From: Heliocidaris erythrogramma
Lineage: Eukaryota > Echinodermata > Echinoidea > Camarodonta > Echinometridae
Length of the DNA stretch: 64,000 nt
Assembly: GCA_025617745.1 (NCBI GenBank)
Contig: CM046853.1
Coordinates: forward strand, 11,362,974-11,426,973
Direction of reading: 5' to 3'
Shown here: positions 24,264-34,246 of the stretch, piece by piece
How the letters are laid out: every line of letters begins with the position of its first letter
How positions within the stretch are numbered: the first letter of the stretch is position 1
Notes under the pieces: model-generated
The model's input: only the letters and a program-made list of their open reading frames with translations
Database searches by the model: none
What the model was told of the DNA's origin: nothing
Position numbers and translations under genes: made by a program

Positions 24264-24505
24264 TTAAAGTTTTGAATAATTTTGCCCCAGATTATATGCA
24301 AATATCAATACCTCAAAAGTCATATCACTATTTACTACGCACAAGAGGTCAACTTAGTCTCCCACGACCGAAAACAAATAGTTGTAAACGAACATTTTGT
24401 TTATCGGGGTCTCACTGTTATAATCAACTACCATCCCATTTAGCATCTATTTCCACAATCCAGTCCTTTAAATCGAATATACAAGACTATCTCGATGATT
24501 CGTAA
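24264..24505 (+). pseudogene. LINE RT C-terminal domain, 3' piece
   Basis: The peptide continues FKVLNNFAPDYMQI, LPRPKTNSCKRTFCLSG, SHCYNQLPSHLASIST, FKSNIQDYL and ends at TAA 24503-24505. This is the conserved end of CR1/L2-type ORF2. Confidence 0.8.
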
Positions 24506-24785
24506 TTTTTTTGTTGTAGTTGTTTTTGTTTGATTTTTTGTTCTTGGCTTGTAATTCTTTTTTTATCCTTTTGTATTTGATAATATTTTTTAAAATTATG
24601 TTTATGTACTATATTTGTTATGCATGTGTTTCTTTATTATGTCAAAGGACCCCATGGAAGAACAGGGGCACTATGTAAGTGCCACTGAAATGGGCTATCC
24701 GCCATTATGTATATATTCTGATTTACCATGTATATTTTAACTTTTAATGTTGTTATGGAAATAAAAACAAACAAGTTGTGTACTT
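24506..24785 (+). other. LINE 3' UTR
   Basis: A T-rich stretch is followed by accccatggaagaacagggg and actgaaatgggctatcc, typical of CR1/L2-like 3' UTRs, and by an A-rich tail (gaaataaaaacaaacaag) near 24758-24777. Confidence 0.65.
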
Positions 24786-24793
24786 TTCCGGCT

Positions 24794-24832
24794 CTGTGCA
24801 CCCTATATTACAAAATCCTGGATCCGCCCCTG
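24794..24832 (+). mobile_element. Fragment of the GGATCC hAT-type MITE family
   Basis: It ends CTGGATCCGCCCCTG, the right terminus shared with the copies at 49274-49619 and 57906-58259. Only about 40 bp remain, directly after the LINE tail and before an (AAT)n stretch (24834-24864). Confidence 0.55.
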
Positions 24833-24835
24833 AAG

Positions 24836-24864
<29 letters not shown>

Positions 24865-24866
<2 letters not shown>

Positions 24867-25170
24867 TATTTAGAAAAAGTCAACGCACCTTTTCGGCAAA
24901 ACTGGGGGAGGGGGCTTTGGACGAATGGTGGCATTCCAGTCAACGCGACGCGACCCGACGCTCCCAACGCACCCTTTCTGCAAAACCGGGTGTGGGGGGG
25001 GGGGGGGGCTTTGGACAAATGGTGGTGTTCCAGTCAACGCGACGCTCACCCTTTCGGAACAAGCCTCAGCTGTTGGGGCTGTGGTTTAACACCTCAAAAT
25101 TTTCTCAGGGTGGATTTACTCAGGGGTACACACCCCCGCATCCACCCCTGGGTGTATATGAATCTTCTCA
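24865..25170. repeat. Partial tandem duplication with G-run
   Basis: A unit containing agtcaacgcaccctttcggc, aaaactgggg, a G-run and ctttggacgaatggtgg is present two to three times in degraded form (24879, 24938, 24966 and 25034 regions). The G-run at 24995-25010 resembles the homopolymers of the hAT-type MITE family, but no termini could be placed. Confidence 0.45.
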
Positions 25171-26597
25171 TCCATAAATTTTTCTACAAAATTAAGAACA
25201 TTATTTTGTGCATCAGCGTCTGGGGGTTTTAAGTCCCAAAATATTCTCAGAATGGATGTCGGTCTCGTGGATCTTATGATACTAATTGAACTTTCGGTCT
25301 CGCAGGCTGTCAGTCTGCTTGGATGTCCCTTTATAGCAACGACCTACGCTTCAATGATACCATTCTGCGGGGGTTTAATTTTTATGTTATGATTACATCT
25401 TTTATCATTACATCTAATGTGTTTACAAATATTTGGTATGAATTCTGAATTTTAAATGTCGCCCTCTTGATTGTCAGGATTTTGAAGAGAAATCCAACGT
25501 TTGCTGCATGCAAGTTGCACTCAACGGAAAGCAGGAAATGAGAATAGCACATTGGCGAGAGTTTTAACGAAATAGGAGAAGCATGAAAATTTTAAAAGGC
25601 GAATCGGTAATGTCACAATGAGAGCTCTCCCATGTTATTCCGACACAGAAAATGATATTTCTCGATATTTATGATAAGGAAGGACTTTCCGAGGCATATA
25701 AAATCATATACCACCCAAGGCAAATATGAGAGAGAAACGAATGGGAGACTTTCCCAAAAATATGTCGAATGTCTATGCATAAGTCGCTAATTTTTGATTT
25801 GCATAATTCTTTATGTAAGGGATTACAACATTTAAAAATGCATAACTTTCTCGGTTATTTTGTGCGATTTCATTCAAACTTTCACCATTCATTTGTTTTC
25901 TATGAACTTTCCCCTTTTCATCCAATTCAGTCAACTTTTTAGATAGATTAGACCTGCCCTTTCATTCAGATTTAACAACAAACATCACTTGTTCATCGAA
26001 ATCCACATTGTTATCCTTAGGCGGATATAGTAGCCAAAACGACCACCCCACCCCACATTGTGAAGGGGGTGGGGGTGAAGAAACGGAAAAGTGCATGGGG
26101 ACTAACGCTTGGAACAAAATTTCCCTTCCGATAACCCCCAAATAAGTTTGGAGGGAGGGCCTGTGGGAGTCATATTGTAGGAAGAAATTTTCACTTTGGA
26201 AAATATCTTTGCTCCTTTCCCCCCTCCCTGGATGTATCTATCGATTTTGCTTTCAAATTGAAAAAAACAAAGAAACACAAAAACAACACTGTGAATAAAA
26301 ATGATTAATACGCTAATGTGATTTAAATCCCAATTAACATTGGGATGGAAATGGAACACATCCCCAACACCCTCCCCAACCCCTTGGATGTATCCTTCAA
26401 TTTTCTTTAATAGGGAAACATATTGGGGTTTCAAATCTAAAGATTTTCTCTGGATAGGCATCCTGCACCCCGGTTTGTATACAACTACAGCAGTGATATA
26501 TTATACATATATTTTCATATTTTGCCATATTCAGTCCGAAAGGATACGATGCATAAGAGGGAAAAGGAGAAAGAAGAGAGAGAGAGAGAGAGAGTGG

Positions 26598-26649
<52 letters not shown>

Positions 26650-28341
26650 TAGGAAAAGAAAACAAAAGGAGAGGAAGGTATGGAAGGGGTTGTGCAGTAT
26701 ATATGCTTGAGCATTGCTATACAAATTTATACTCCCTTATTCTATCTACTACTAATTTGTTGTTTTTTTTTCAGGGAGAAGTAATCGATATGCTTGCCAC
26801 ACTTTTGCAGTAACTAAACTCCCTGTTTTTCAATATCCTGTTTATAGGAAATTTAAAAAGAAAATAATATATTATGCTGGTGGACAATATACACTATATA
26901 CAGACTAAATTTCCCACCTCGTGCAATCTGTCGGTCCACTCTTTATTTGAAATATATTTTGTAATAAAAGTGTAAAAACTTCTGATGGCCTTAAGCCAAA
27001 ACATTACACCTTTAATACTGAGTCTTTGAGAACTTTTTCTATTGTCCATTCATTTCTTTCTTCTATTTATCCATTGTATTTATTTTCCAAGGCGGGTTTT
27101 AAATCGATGTGCTTTCTCATCCTCTCGCACTAAACTTTCAGGTTTCCAATCCAGTTTTCCAATCTTTCAAGGCGACAAATCATTAGAAATGTGCTTCTTC
27201 TTAATCTCAGACTGAAGAACTAAGTCATGGCGGTCTTTAAGTGCCTTTTATATTGTAAATTCATTCTTTTTCTTCAAGGTATCTATTATACTGTTGTTTA
27301 TTCAGGGAGGGGGTAATCACTACGCTTCCACCCTCTTCCAGCAAACTTTTTCAATAAAAAATAAAATATAAAAACGGGACAGCAGAGAGTGGGCACCCCT
27401 CACCTCCTTTTCCATCTGCTTAGGCGCCTAATTATAGTCTCTTTGTGGGATTAATCCATTGGAGTGTCATAGACAGGTAAACTAAGCTGGTCAATGAATA
27501 CTGAAAGGAAAAACCAACATGGGCTCGGTTTAACAAGCAACGATTTTATTGTGTGCACGCACCACCATAAAGGTATCGATTTAATAAACATGCCTGTTGG
27601 AAATAAACGCTCGTTTCCACAACGCTTTATTCTCCCCATAATAACGGACAGAGATCGAAAGTATCATTTCATTCTATCTTGTCTTCTTTTCTTTGAGTGC
27701 CTGGATGCATTTCGCGCGATGAATAGGATTTATCGATGTCCAACCCTGAGGTCACGGAGCAGAAGTACCCAGAAGTGCAATTAGCCAGTAATGTTGTGAG
27801 CATTTATGATGATATAGTTCTCATGCTTTACATGTAGGTGTTTGAAAAAGCAATTTACACATTAAACTTGATAGGTGTGCATGTCTCTTTCTCCTCTACT
27901 ACTCCAGCAAACTACCAAACGCACACCAATCAGACTTGTCTCTAGCGTCTTCTTCGGAATGAAAATTAGCCTAATTATACAGGAGAAAGATTTCGGCAAA
28001 TTGGTCAATATGTGATTGTAGTATTATACCTTGTTGTTTGTAAAATAATAGCTTCTTCATCTTCATTGTGAATACCTTTGGATGGACCTGTGGATTGAGA
28101 GAATATATAGCAGAAAAGCGCCATGAACGGAATTATCATATTTTGCAGAATGGAGGATGCACAAAACCACCTGCTGAATTTTACCAGAGGTTTACAATAA
28201 GCGTGTTGTATTATGAGTGGGATTCATGCAGTAATGCAATCGTTTGGACATGATGGTTGAAATAAATTGATTGAGTATGATGATGTAAGTGAATTTTTAC
28301 ATTTTCTTCTTGATCCGAATGCTGTGGTGCCTTCAACAAAC
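25171..28341. other. Upstream region of the 28.3-kb gene, no gene recognised
   Basis: Contents: a composite GA/TG/GA microsatellite (26574-26650), two degraded copies of a CCCTGGATGTATC-containing repeat (about 26215-26250 and 26375-26405), and AT-rich DNA. A TATA-like atatatagc at 28103-28111 precedes the ATG at 28342 and could serve the downstream gene. The open frame upstream of 28342 in the same frame is closed by TGA at 28258. Confidence 0.5.
26574..26650. repeat. (GA)n-(TG)n-(GA)n compound microsatellite
   Basis: About 10 GA units, then about 20 TG/GT units, then about 7 GA units. Open frames crossing it are artefacts. Confidence 0.9.
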
Positions 28342-29728
28342 ATGGCGAAGGCTATAAAGCGAGGTAAAGTGTTAGGAAAGTCACGAGATGTCCACCGTGG
28401 AAATATAAGTGCATACCAACGTGAATTAGACTCAATCATAAAAGACCTCAAAGACAACAACGACTTAAAATCTGATACGAATTTAATCAGGTCCCGGGCT
28501 GCCAGTGAAGCCCCTATACAGCAAATAGATAGCCCTATTGCCGCAGTAATACCCAACGATTCAAAACACAGGAGACAAAATGGCAGTGAATCCACAAAGC
28601 CGAAAACGACTCTAAACCATGTACAATTAGAAAAGTTAGAATCCACCGCCTTTGCGGCACTCCAAGTCATTCAAAACACAGTGGTATCTATCGATAAGCT
28701 AAATGTGCAGGACAGTCATGATAAATTAGAAGAGAATAAGGTTGTCGACAAGGCAATAAATAACAGTAACACTTTGAAAGAGAAGAAGCAGAAAGGGGAA
28801 CCAAATCAACGCCACCATGACATTTTATACAGAAGTCTAGATTCGAAGCTCAGGAAACTTGCGGATCACAGAAGTAAAACTAATGCGCAAATTCCCATTC
28901 AACGAGGGGTGACGACTCTAAGGTCGGGTAACTTTAAGCCTTTGGAAGCTTCAAATTCCTCAGAATCATGTAAAACATTTACATATGAAACGAAGGAGAG
29001 GGGAATCTTTCGACAAAACTCACAAACGGTAGCGGAAAACAACCGAGAAACCAAACAAATATCGCCTGGCATGAATGAGCACATCGCTGTTGAGCTTCTT
29101 ACTGAATTACAACTCCAATCAACGATGTCTTCCACACAACCAATTTCCCATGTCGAGAAAGGCAATTTCGTAGTAGAGGCAAAATGCAATGCACGAGCGA
29201 ATATGAACCAATCTAATTTTCAAAAATCGATAACATGTTCCTCATTAAGATCATCTGATAGACAAAAGACTTCGACACGAGAGAAAATCGATAGCGACAC
29301 GGCGAGATCAAACTCAAAACAATCAGGATCAGATTCGACCCACAAGCAACAACTCATTGAGTCAAGTACACAAACCGATACCGATACCATCCTTGCCGCA
29401 CTTAATGCTTCACTTGACATTATCCATCCCGATCCAAATAATTTGCCTGGCGGGCTGTCTGCGGTGGAGAGAGAAAACGAAATAGGAGGCATAGAATCAG
29501 GTGTGTCCTGCAGTAACGGACGTCAGGGAAATAGTGTAGAAAGTGATTCATTGGGAACGAATGGCGTGAACGGTCAGAGAGATCTCCAAGATGAGCTAGA
29601 TAAATTGAAAGAAGGAAATGAAGACCTAGAGAGACAATTAAAAGAAACAATCGACTTCGAGGTGCAAGCTATGAAAGCTTACATCAAGCTGGTCAAACAA
29701 CATCGACAGCTCAAACGAAAACTACAAG
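28342..29728 (+). CDS. Unrecognised coiled-coil protein, first long exon
   Basis: This exon has 462 codons plus one base, ending in a consensus donor (caag/gtaagt). The ATG at 28342 has a strong context (acaaacATGG) and is the first in-frame Met after a TGA at 28258. The product is polar and low in complexity, rich in S, N, T, K and Q. It has a basic start (MAKAIKRGKVLGKSRD) and a predicted coiled coil at residues 412-462 (LQDELDKLKEGNEDLERQLK then QAMKAYIKLVKQHRQLKRKL). The stretch ESSTQTDTDT (TQT at residues 343-345) resembles an LC8 dynein-light-chain site. The reading frame is long and clean, and the splice phase matches the exon at 61591. I do not recognise the family. A scaffold or cytoskeletal adaptor is only a guess. 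Confidence 0.8.
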
Positions 29729-31288
29729 GTAAGTGTAAATCATTTTCAGGTTTGTTTTCATGCCGTGAGCCTCCATGAGCTAGGTGCATGACGAGATTTC
29801 CTATTTCCTGTATTTTCATGTATTTAATTCTTTTATTACATTAATACACTATTTGCTTTGGTAATCTTAAATCGAGTATCTGCATGGTAATTGCAGCCCA
29901 TTTGGTTCATAAACATGTGTATCATGTCTGTGACTCTAGGAATTTACCTATATACCTATGAATTCCATAGCAAGTTTGAAATCGTATTCACGTCCTGCAG
30001 GAATTCTTTAGCTTCAAACTGAGGCAAATCAAAATGTTTTTTTTTGTCGTCAAGGACATAAAAGACTATCAAGGATTCAACTAAATAGCAATGTCATTCT
30101 CAAGCAATTCCTGTACCAAACCCAATTTGTATGCTACATTTTCCCTAGGATGAAACGAAGGAAATACAAACTTGCATGCACACGGTGGAATTTCTTGAAC
30201 AATATATTTCTGTCTTTTGGCAAAAAGGTGGGAGTGGAATTGTTTCATTTGTCTTGATTTGATAGCTCTCTGCATTCTTTGATTTCAATCGATAAGTATA
30301 CACTTGAAAACAAATTGTGATTATAGAAAAATATAACTCTACGTGATAGCCAATGAAAGCTGTCAAGCTTATTTTCAGCAGGTTCCTTAAATATCAAGCT
30401 GTATATGATTCATTCATTTCCATCCTCCATTTACATTTTGTTTTCTTCCTTTAGCTATATTCTTTTCACTGTTAAAATTAGAATTTTTTGACGAAATTGG
30501 GGTGTTGGTTCATGTTAAGGATGTAAGGGGCGTGTCAATGAGAATAATACGCTCTATACAGCACACAATGCATTCCGAAATTAATGGGGGCAATTTCCTC
30601 TCCCCACATCGACATCTTTTTTTTTAATGCATGTATAGATTGCATTCTCAAGAGAAAGAAAAGAATTCCCCTTACAACTAATAAATATATCGCGTGAGCG
30701 GACAATGAAATAACAAAATACAGAAATTGTATTTATGTGGGAAAATAGAAAATGAAATAATACTAATGATAGAAATACATCAAACAGGTCATTAACACCA
30801 AAACGAGGGAATGCCGAGAAGTTGAATAAGTGCAATTGTAATAAATTTAATGCAACCATTAAATACCATATTTTGTAATACATGTAGTTTTACAACACGG
30901 TTCCATTTTCAATTTTAATACTTGGGGAAAAGACTTCCATTTTATTACATTGAGCTTATTTTGAAGGAGGTTCTTAAGTGTAAACGAGTTTTTAATACGT
31001 GTGACATGTATATTAAGTACTCCAGTAGATTAAACTCTTGTACCGGTTCGAGTGGCATTGGAAAGGGATTGTACTTCTTACAATACCTACTTAACTGGCC
31101 CTTCACGTATCCATGGGTATTATTACCAGATATATCTGTTTACAATTATGCTCTACTGGTTTCACTCGATGAAAATAATTGTGGAGAGTCCGTGAAGAAA
31201 AAAACACTCTTGGTTACATAACGTATAGACAGATCCTGGAATTTTTCAGAGTGAATTAATTATTAGCGATACTTTTCGTGGTGAAGAA

Positions 31289-31361
31289 ACTTAATTGTAG
31301 GTAAAGTTTTCAGGCCTACACCTGCATGGTGTATTACTGAAAACTTTACCAACAATTAAGA
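31289..31361. repeat. Hairpin: 24-bp inverted repeat
   Basis: cttaattgtaggtaaagttt pairs with aaactttaccaacaattaag across a loop of about 25 bp, with one mismatch, and the stem continues by tcag/ctga. It is probably the remains of a small fold-back element. Confidence 0.75.
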
Positions 31362-31639
31362 TCCTGGAATGATGCATTCGGTCATTTCATCAGTGGATTT
31401 GTTATCTTACTCTTCCCATTATTTTTTCCCAGGGGATTGGCGATGGGATAGATAATTTACAAGGACTATACTCATGTAATACTCTTAGAATTAGTAATTT
31501 GTAGAAGATATCGTAGCATGGATGATGACGAGTATGTTAACTGAGATCACGACACGACGAAGGAGAGTCCATTCACGATGTGGAAATATAAATGTATAAA
31601 ACAACATTTGTAGAACATAAACATCGAAGTGGAAAAAAG

Positions 31640-31710
31640 GCTTGTCTATGAGAACTCGGTACTCCTTAATCAAGGCCTGTCTAGGCAGGAGCAAATGCTC
31701 ATCGGAGAAG
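31640..31710 (+). repeat. LINE-related repeat, second copy at about 33073-33125
   Basis: ggcttgtctatgagaactcg, gtactcc, atcaagg and ggcaggagca are shared with 33073-33125 in the same order with scattered changes. The second copy lies just before a LINE-type 3' UTR, so this piece may come from the same LINE family. Confidence 0.45.
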
Positions 31711-31745
31711 TAGATGATGATAAAGTATCACAGTTGAACATATAT

Positions 31746-31817
31746 ATAGGAATGAAAAGTCCGTATACGATGAAAAATATACATCATTGTATACGGACTT
31801 TTCATTCCTATTTTGTC
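31746..31817. repeat. Hairpin: 26-bp inverted repeat
   Basis: aggaatgaaaagtccgtata followed by cgatga pairs with tcattgtatacggacttttc followed by attcct, with one mismatch and a loop of about 10 bp. Confidence 0.85.
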
Positions 31818-31948
31818 TATAACTTTGCAAGTCCGAAGCAGAACTATATTTTTTATATATATATACAAATTATGTATAACAATGCGCCCTCCCGGCTATT
31901 ACCATAATGGTTTTATGGCAACACAAGGACTTGGGACCCTTGTTAGCA

Positions 31949-31998
31949 GGGCTAACATATATATCTATCTATATATATATATATATATGTTAGCCCTG
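31949..31998. repeat. Hairpin around an (AT)n core
   Basis: agggctaacatatatat pairs with atatatatgttagccct. It is the third hairpin within 0.7 kb. Confidence 0.8.
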
Positions 31999-32389
31999 GA
32001 AAAAAATATTAGACCAGCTCCGTTTAAAGGCTTATATTGGAACATCAGTAATTTAGTTCTCAAATTGATTTCTACTAGCTACTCATAATGATTGGATGAC
32101 TATAATCCCTAAAACGATTACCCTCTACAATAACTAACCCTCGGACAATTACCCCAGGGTAATTACCCCTGGGACAATTAGATTTGACGGCATAAAGGCA
32201 TGCGCCCCAAATGGATGGATACTTCAGATTAACTAACAGAATAAAAATATCTCAGAGGGTAATTGTCCTTGGGATATTCTACAGGGGTAGGAAGGTTTTT
32301 ATAAAAATCTTCTGACAGTAATGGGCTCTGGGATTGTCTTGTTAACCCATGTCGACGTCTCTAGAGGCAGTTTATTCAGTTCTTGGTGG

Positions 32390-32620
32390 AAAATTTGAAG
32401 ATACATGTAGCAGCCGTGCCTTGTGGGCGTTGTGGCGTGCGCTTGTAATCCAGCTAACAATGGAGGTTATAAACGGATTCAGCGGACCCAGGTTCGAGAC
32501 TGAGTCACGTCTTTCGGATGGTGACGTTAAGGTCGGTCCCCAGACCAGATGTAAAACCCCAATTACACACACACTTGTGGCATGCTGTCTATAAGGGGTT
32601 GCATTTTTTCTCTTCACAGC
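32390..32620 (+). mobile_element. tRNA-derived SINE, copy A
   Basis: A B-box-like aggttcgagactgag is followed by the body cacgtctttcggatggtgac, gttaa, ggtcggtcccc and cccaattacacac. The same body occurs at 62990-63175. The 5' part (gtgggcgttgtggcgtgcgc) would be the A-box region but is weak. Confidence 0.65.
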
Positions 32621-33290
32621 AGCTCATTCATGTAGCTAGAATCGTTTCTGTTTCGACAACTTCAATTTTCTATTCTTTTCAATCTGTTTATGTCACTTCA
32701 AAATGTTCTCAGTATAGAATCATGAGTAGGCGATAGTGCTTAAACCAAGACAAGTAACACTTGAAATTCATCCTCTCAGACATTTACTTTCTATATTGTG
32801 TGGTCAAAAACCCCTTTTCACAAGAAAATGGGGGGGGGGGTAATTTCTGGGGAAATTTGTCTGGGGCAGTTTGTCCTTGCCGTAGGGGTCCTAGGGGTAA
32901 TTGTCACAAAGCTAATTGTTAATGGGGAGTAGTAGTCCATTAATAATGAATTAGCTGTTAATAATCATTTTCCTAGTCCCATCATAAACAATGGACTTAC
33001 CTGTATGCCTCTAAATTCAGCTGGTCTAATAATATTTTCGAGGGCTGTATATAATATATCAGTGATACGAAAGGGCTTGGTATGAAAACTTGGTACTCCC
33101 CTATCAAGGACCGCACGGGCAGGAGCACAACACAGAAGAAGGAGTCCGAAGACTAAAAGAAACCAGAGAACATAATTTCTGAACTATTTATACTATTGAA
33201 GTTTATTTTTTAGTTTTTAATTCTCGTTTTGTTTTACTCATGTAATCTTATGTTATCATAATTTCATGTTGTTTTGTTGTTTGTTGTTTT

Positions 33291-33455
33291 TTTTTAATTT
33301 GTAAACAAATCTTTCGGCATATTACTCCCAGTGTTAAAGATCGTATGCTCGATCTATAATGAAAAACACAAGTCAGAAAAAATTGGAACCAGCGGGATTC
33401 GAGCCTGTCATCTACTGCTTGCCGGGCAGCGACTTAACCACCAGGCTATTCTGGT
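33291..33455. repeat. 165-bp perfect direct repeat, copy 1
   Basis: It begins tttttaatttgtaaacaaat and is identical over 165 bp to 33581-33745 (offset 290). It includes a minus-strand tRNA-like sequence (about 33385-33455). Confidence 0.92.
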
Positions 33456-33456
33456 T
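33385..33456 (-). pseudogene. tRNA-like sequence, copy 1
   Basis: On the minus strand an A-box-like tagcctggtggttaag, an anticodon arm gctgc-ccggcaa-gcagt (anticodon GGC by position, with C rather than T at 33) and a B-box-like ggctcgaatcccg are spaced as in a tRNA. The D stem does not pair well and the B box deviates by one base. It is more likely a tRNA-derived repeat than a working tRNA. Confidence 0.55.
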
Positions 33457-33542
33457 CACGGCCAAGTCACGACGAACTAGAATCAAATACCCAAGATCCT
33501 CTTCTTTCTGACTCATTAATATTCAAACGGTCCGCCGTGGAA

Positions 33543-33816
33543 CAATGGTTAGTAAACGAAGAAGCTTGACTGGGGAGGAATTTTTAATTTGTAAACAAAT
33601 CTTTCGGCATATTACTCCCAGTGTTAAAGATCGTATGCTCGATCTATAATGAAAAACACAAGTCAGAAAAAATTGGAACCAGCGGGATTCGAGCCTGTCA
33701 TCTACTGCTTGCCGGGCAGCGACTTAACCACCAGGCTATTCTGGTAATATGCCGAAAGATTTGTTTACAAATTAAAAATTCCTCCCCAGTCAAGCTTCTT
33801 CGTTTACTAACCATTG
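33543..33816. repeat. 71-bp perfect inverted repeat with a tRNA-like loop
   Basis: 33543-33613 (starting caatggttagtaaacgaaga) is the exact reverse complement of 33746-33816. The 132-bp loop holds the second tRNA-like copy (about 33675-33745). The two arms are identical, so the structure is recent or kept uniform by repair. Confidence 0.92.
33581..33745. repeat. 165-bp perfect direct repeat, copy 2
   Basis: Identical to 33291-33455. It starts inside the left arm of the inverted repeat and ends exactly where the right arm begins. Confidence 0.92.
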
Positions 33817-34210
33817 TTTGTTGTTGTTGTTTTGTGTTGTTGTTGTTGTTTTTTTTTTTGGGGGGGGTGGGGGTTTACTGTAAATGTTTATTTTATATGT
33901 GTAAGAGGATTTGCATGTATTTCTTTTGTTATTTTCTATGTGATATTCTTCATGTTTTCTTTTATGTATGCACGGACTTGCAGAGGAACAGCCATTGGCT
34001 GAAGGAAGTGTTGCCGTGTTGAAATAAAATAAAATGAAATGAAAAATGAGGGGAAGTCACTGAACATCCAGGAGGGCGAGAATGAGAAGTCTCTGTAAAC
34101 ATCTTCTGCAATGAATTCTAAGGAGAGATTGTTCTAAGACCTTTAATGACCAACTAATACAAATGACGGGTTATGGTGGTAGGTTTTATTCTGCTAGATC
34201 GAACAAAGGA

Positions 34211-34246
34211 GTTATCACAGACTGTGATAACTCCTTGATCGAACCA
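34211..34246. repeat. Short palindrome aaggagttatcaca/tgtgataactcctt
   Basis: A 14-bp perfect stem with a 3-base loop. One half with its flank (tctgtgataactccttg, gatc) recurs at about 42521-42555, so it belongs to a dispersed repeat. Confidence 0.7.

Larger units (their letters stand above)
18880..24785 (+). mobile_element. Decayed CR1/Jockey-type LINE with two nested insertions
   Basis: Pieces of one plus-strand LINE occur in the expected order: an ORF1 C-terminal domain (about 18930-19310), a PHD-like finger (20075-20290), an apurinic endonuclease (21305-21809), reverse transcriptase (22150-23880), the RT C-terminal domain (24264-24505), and a 3' UTR ending near an A-rich tail (about 24775). 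It is interrupted by a minus-strand LINE fragment (20292-21300) and a TTAA MITE (23971-24263). Several stops and frame changes separate the pieces, so it is not active. Without the insertions the element is about 4.6 kb. Confidence 0.85.
33068..34050 (+). mobile_element. LINE 3' end split by a fold-back insertion
   Basis: The right part (33817-34050) ends gcagaggaacagccattggc, tgaaggaagtgttgccgtgt, then a tail of AAATAAAATGAAATG repeats. This is the typical 3' UTR end of a CR1/L2-like LINE. The left part (33068-33290) ends in TTTTGTTGTTTGTTG that resumes at 33817. The intervening 33291-33816 is the fold-back structure. Confidence 0.6.

Noticed and set aside
26515-26813. Open frames with runs of Cys-Val or Thr-His
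   Set aside because: They arise from the GA/TG compound microsatellite.
27494-27784. 96-residue open frame upstream of the 28.3-kb gene
   Set aside because: No homology or splice signal was seen. It may overlap a 5' UTR but cannot be supported as coding.
28267-28341. Start of the unrecognised gene at 28267
   Set aside because: The codon there is TTG, not ATG. The first in-frame ATG with good context is 28342.
28224-28670. Minus-strand open frame opposite the unrecognised gene
   Set aside because: It is antisense to a long clean exon with matched splice phase, with no independent support.
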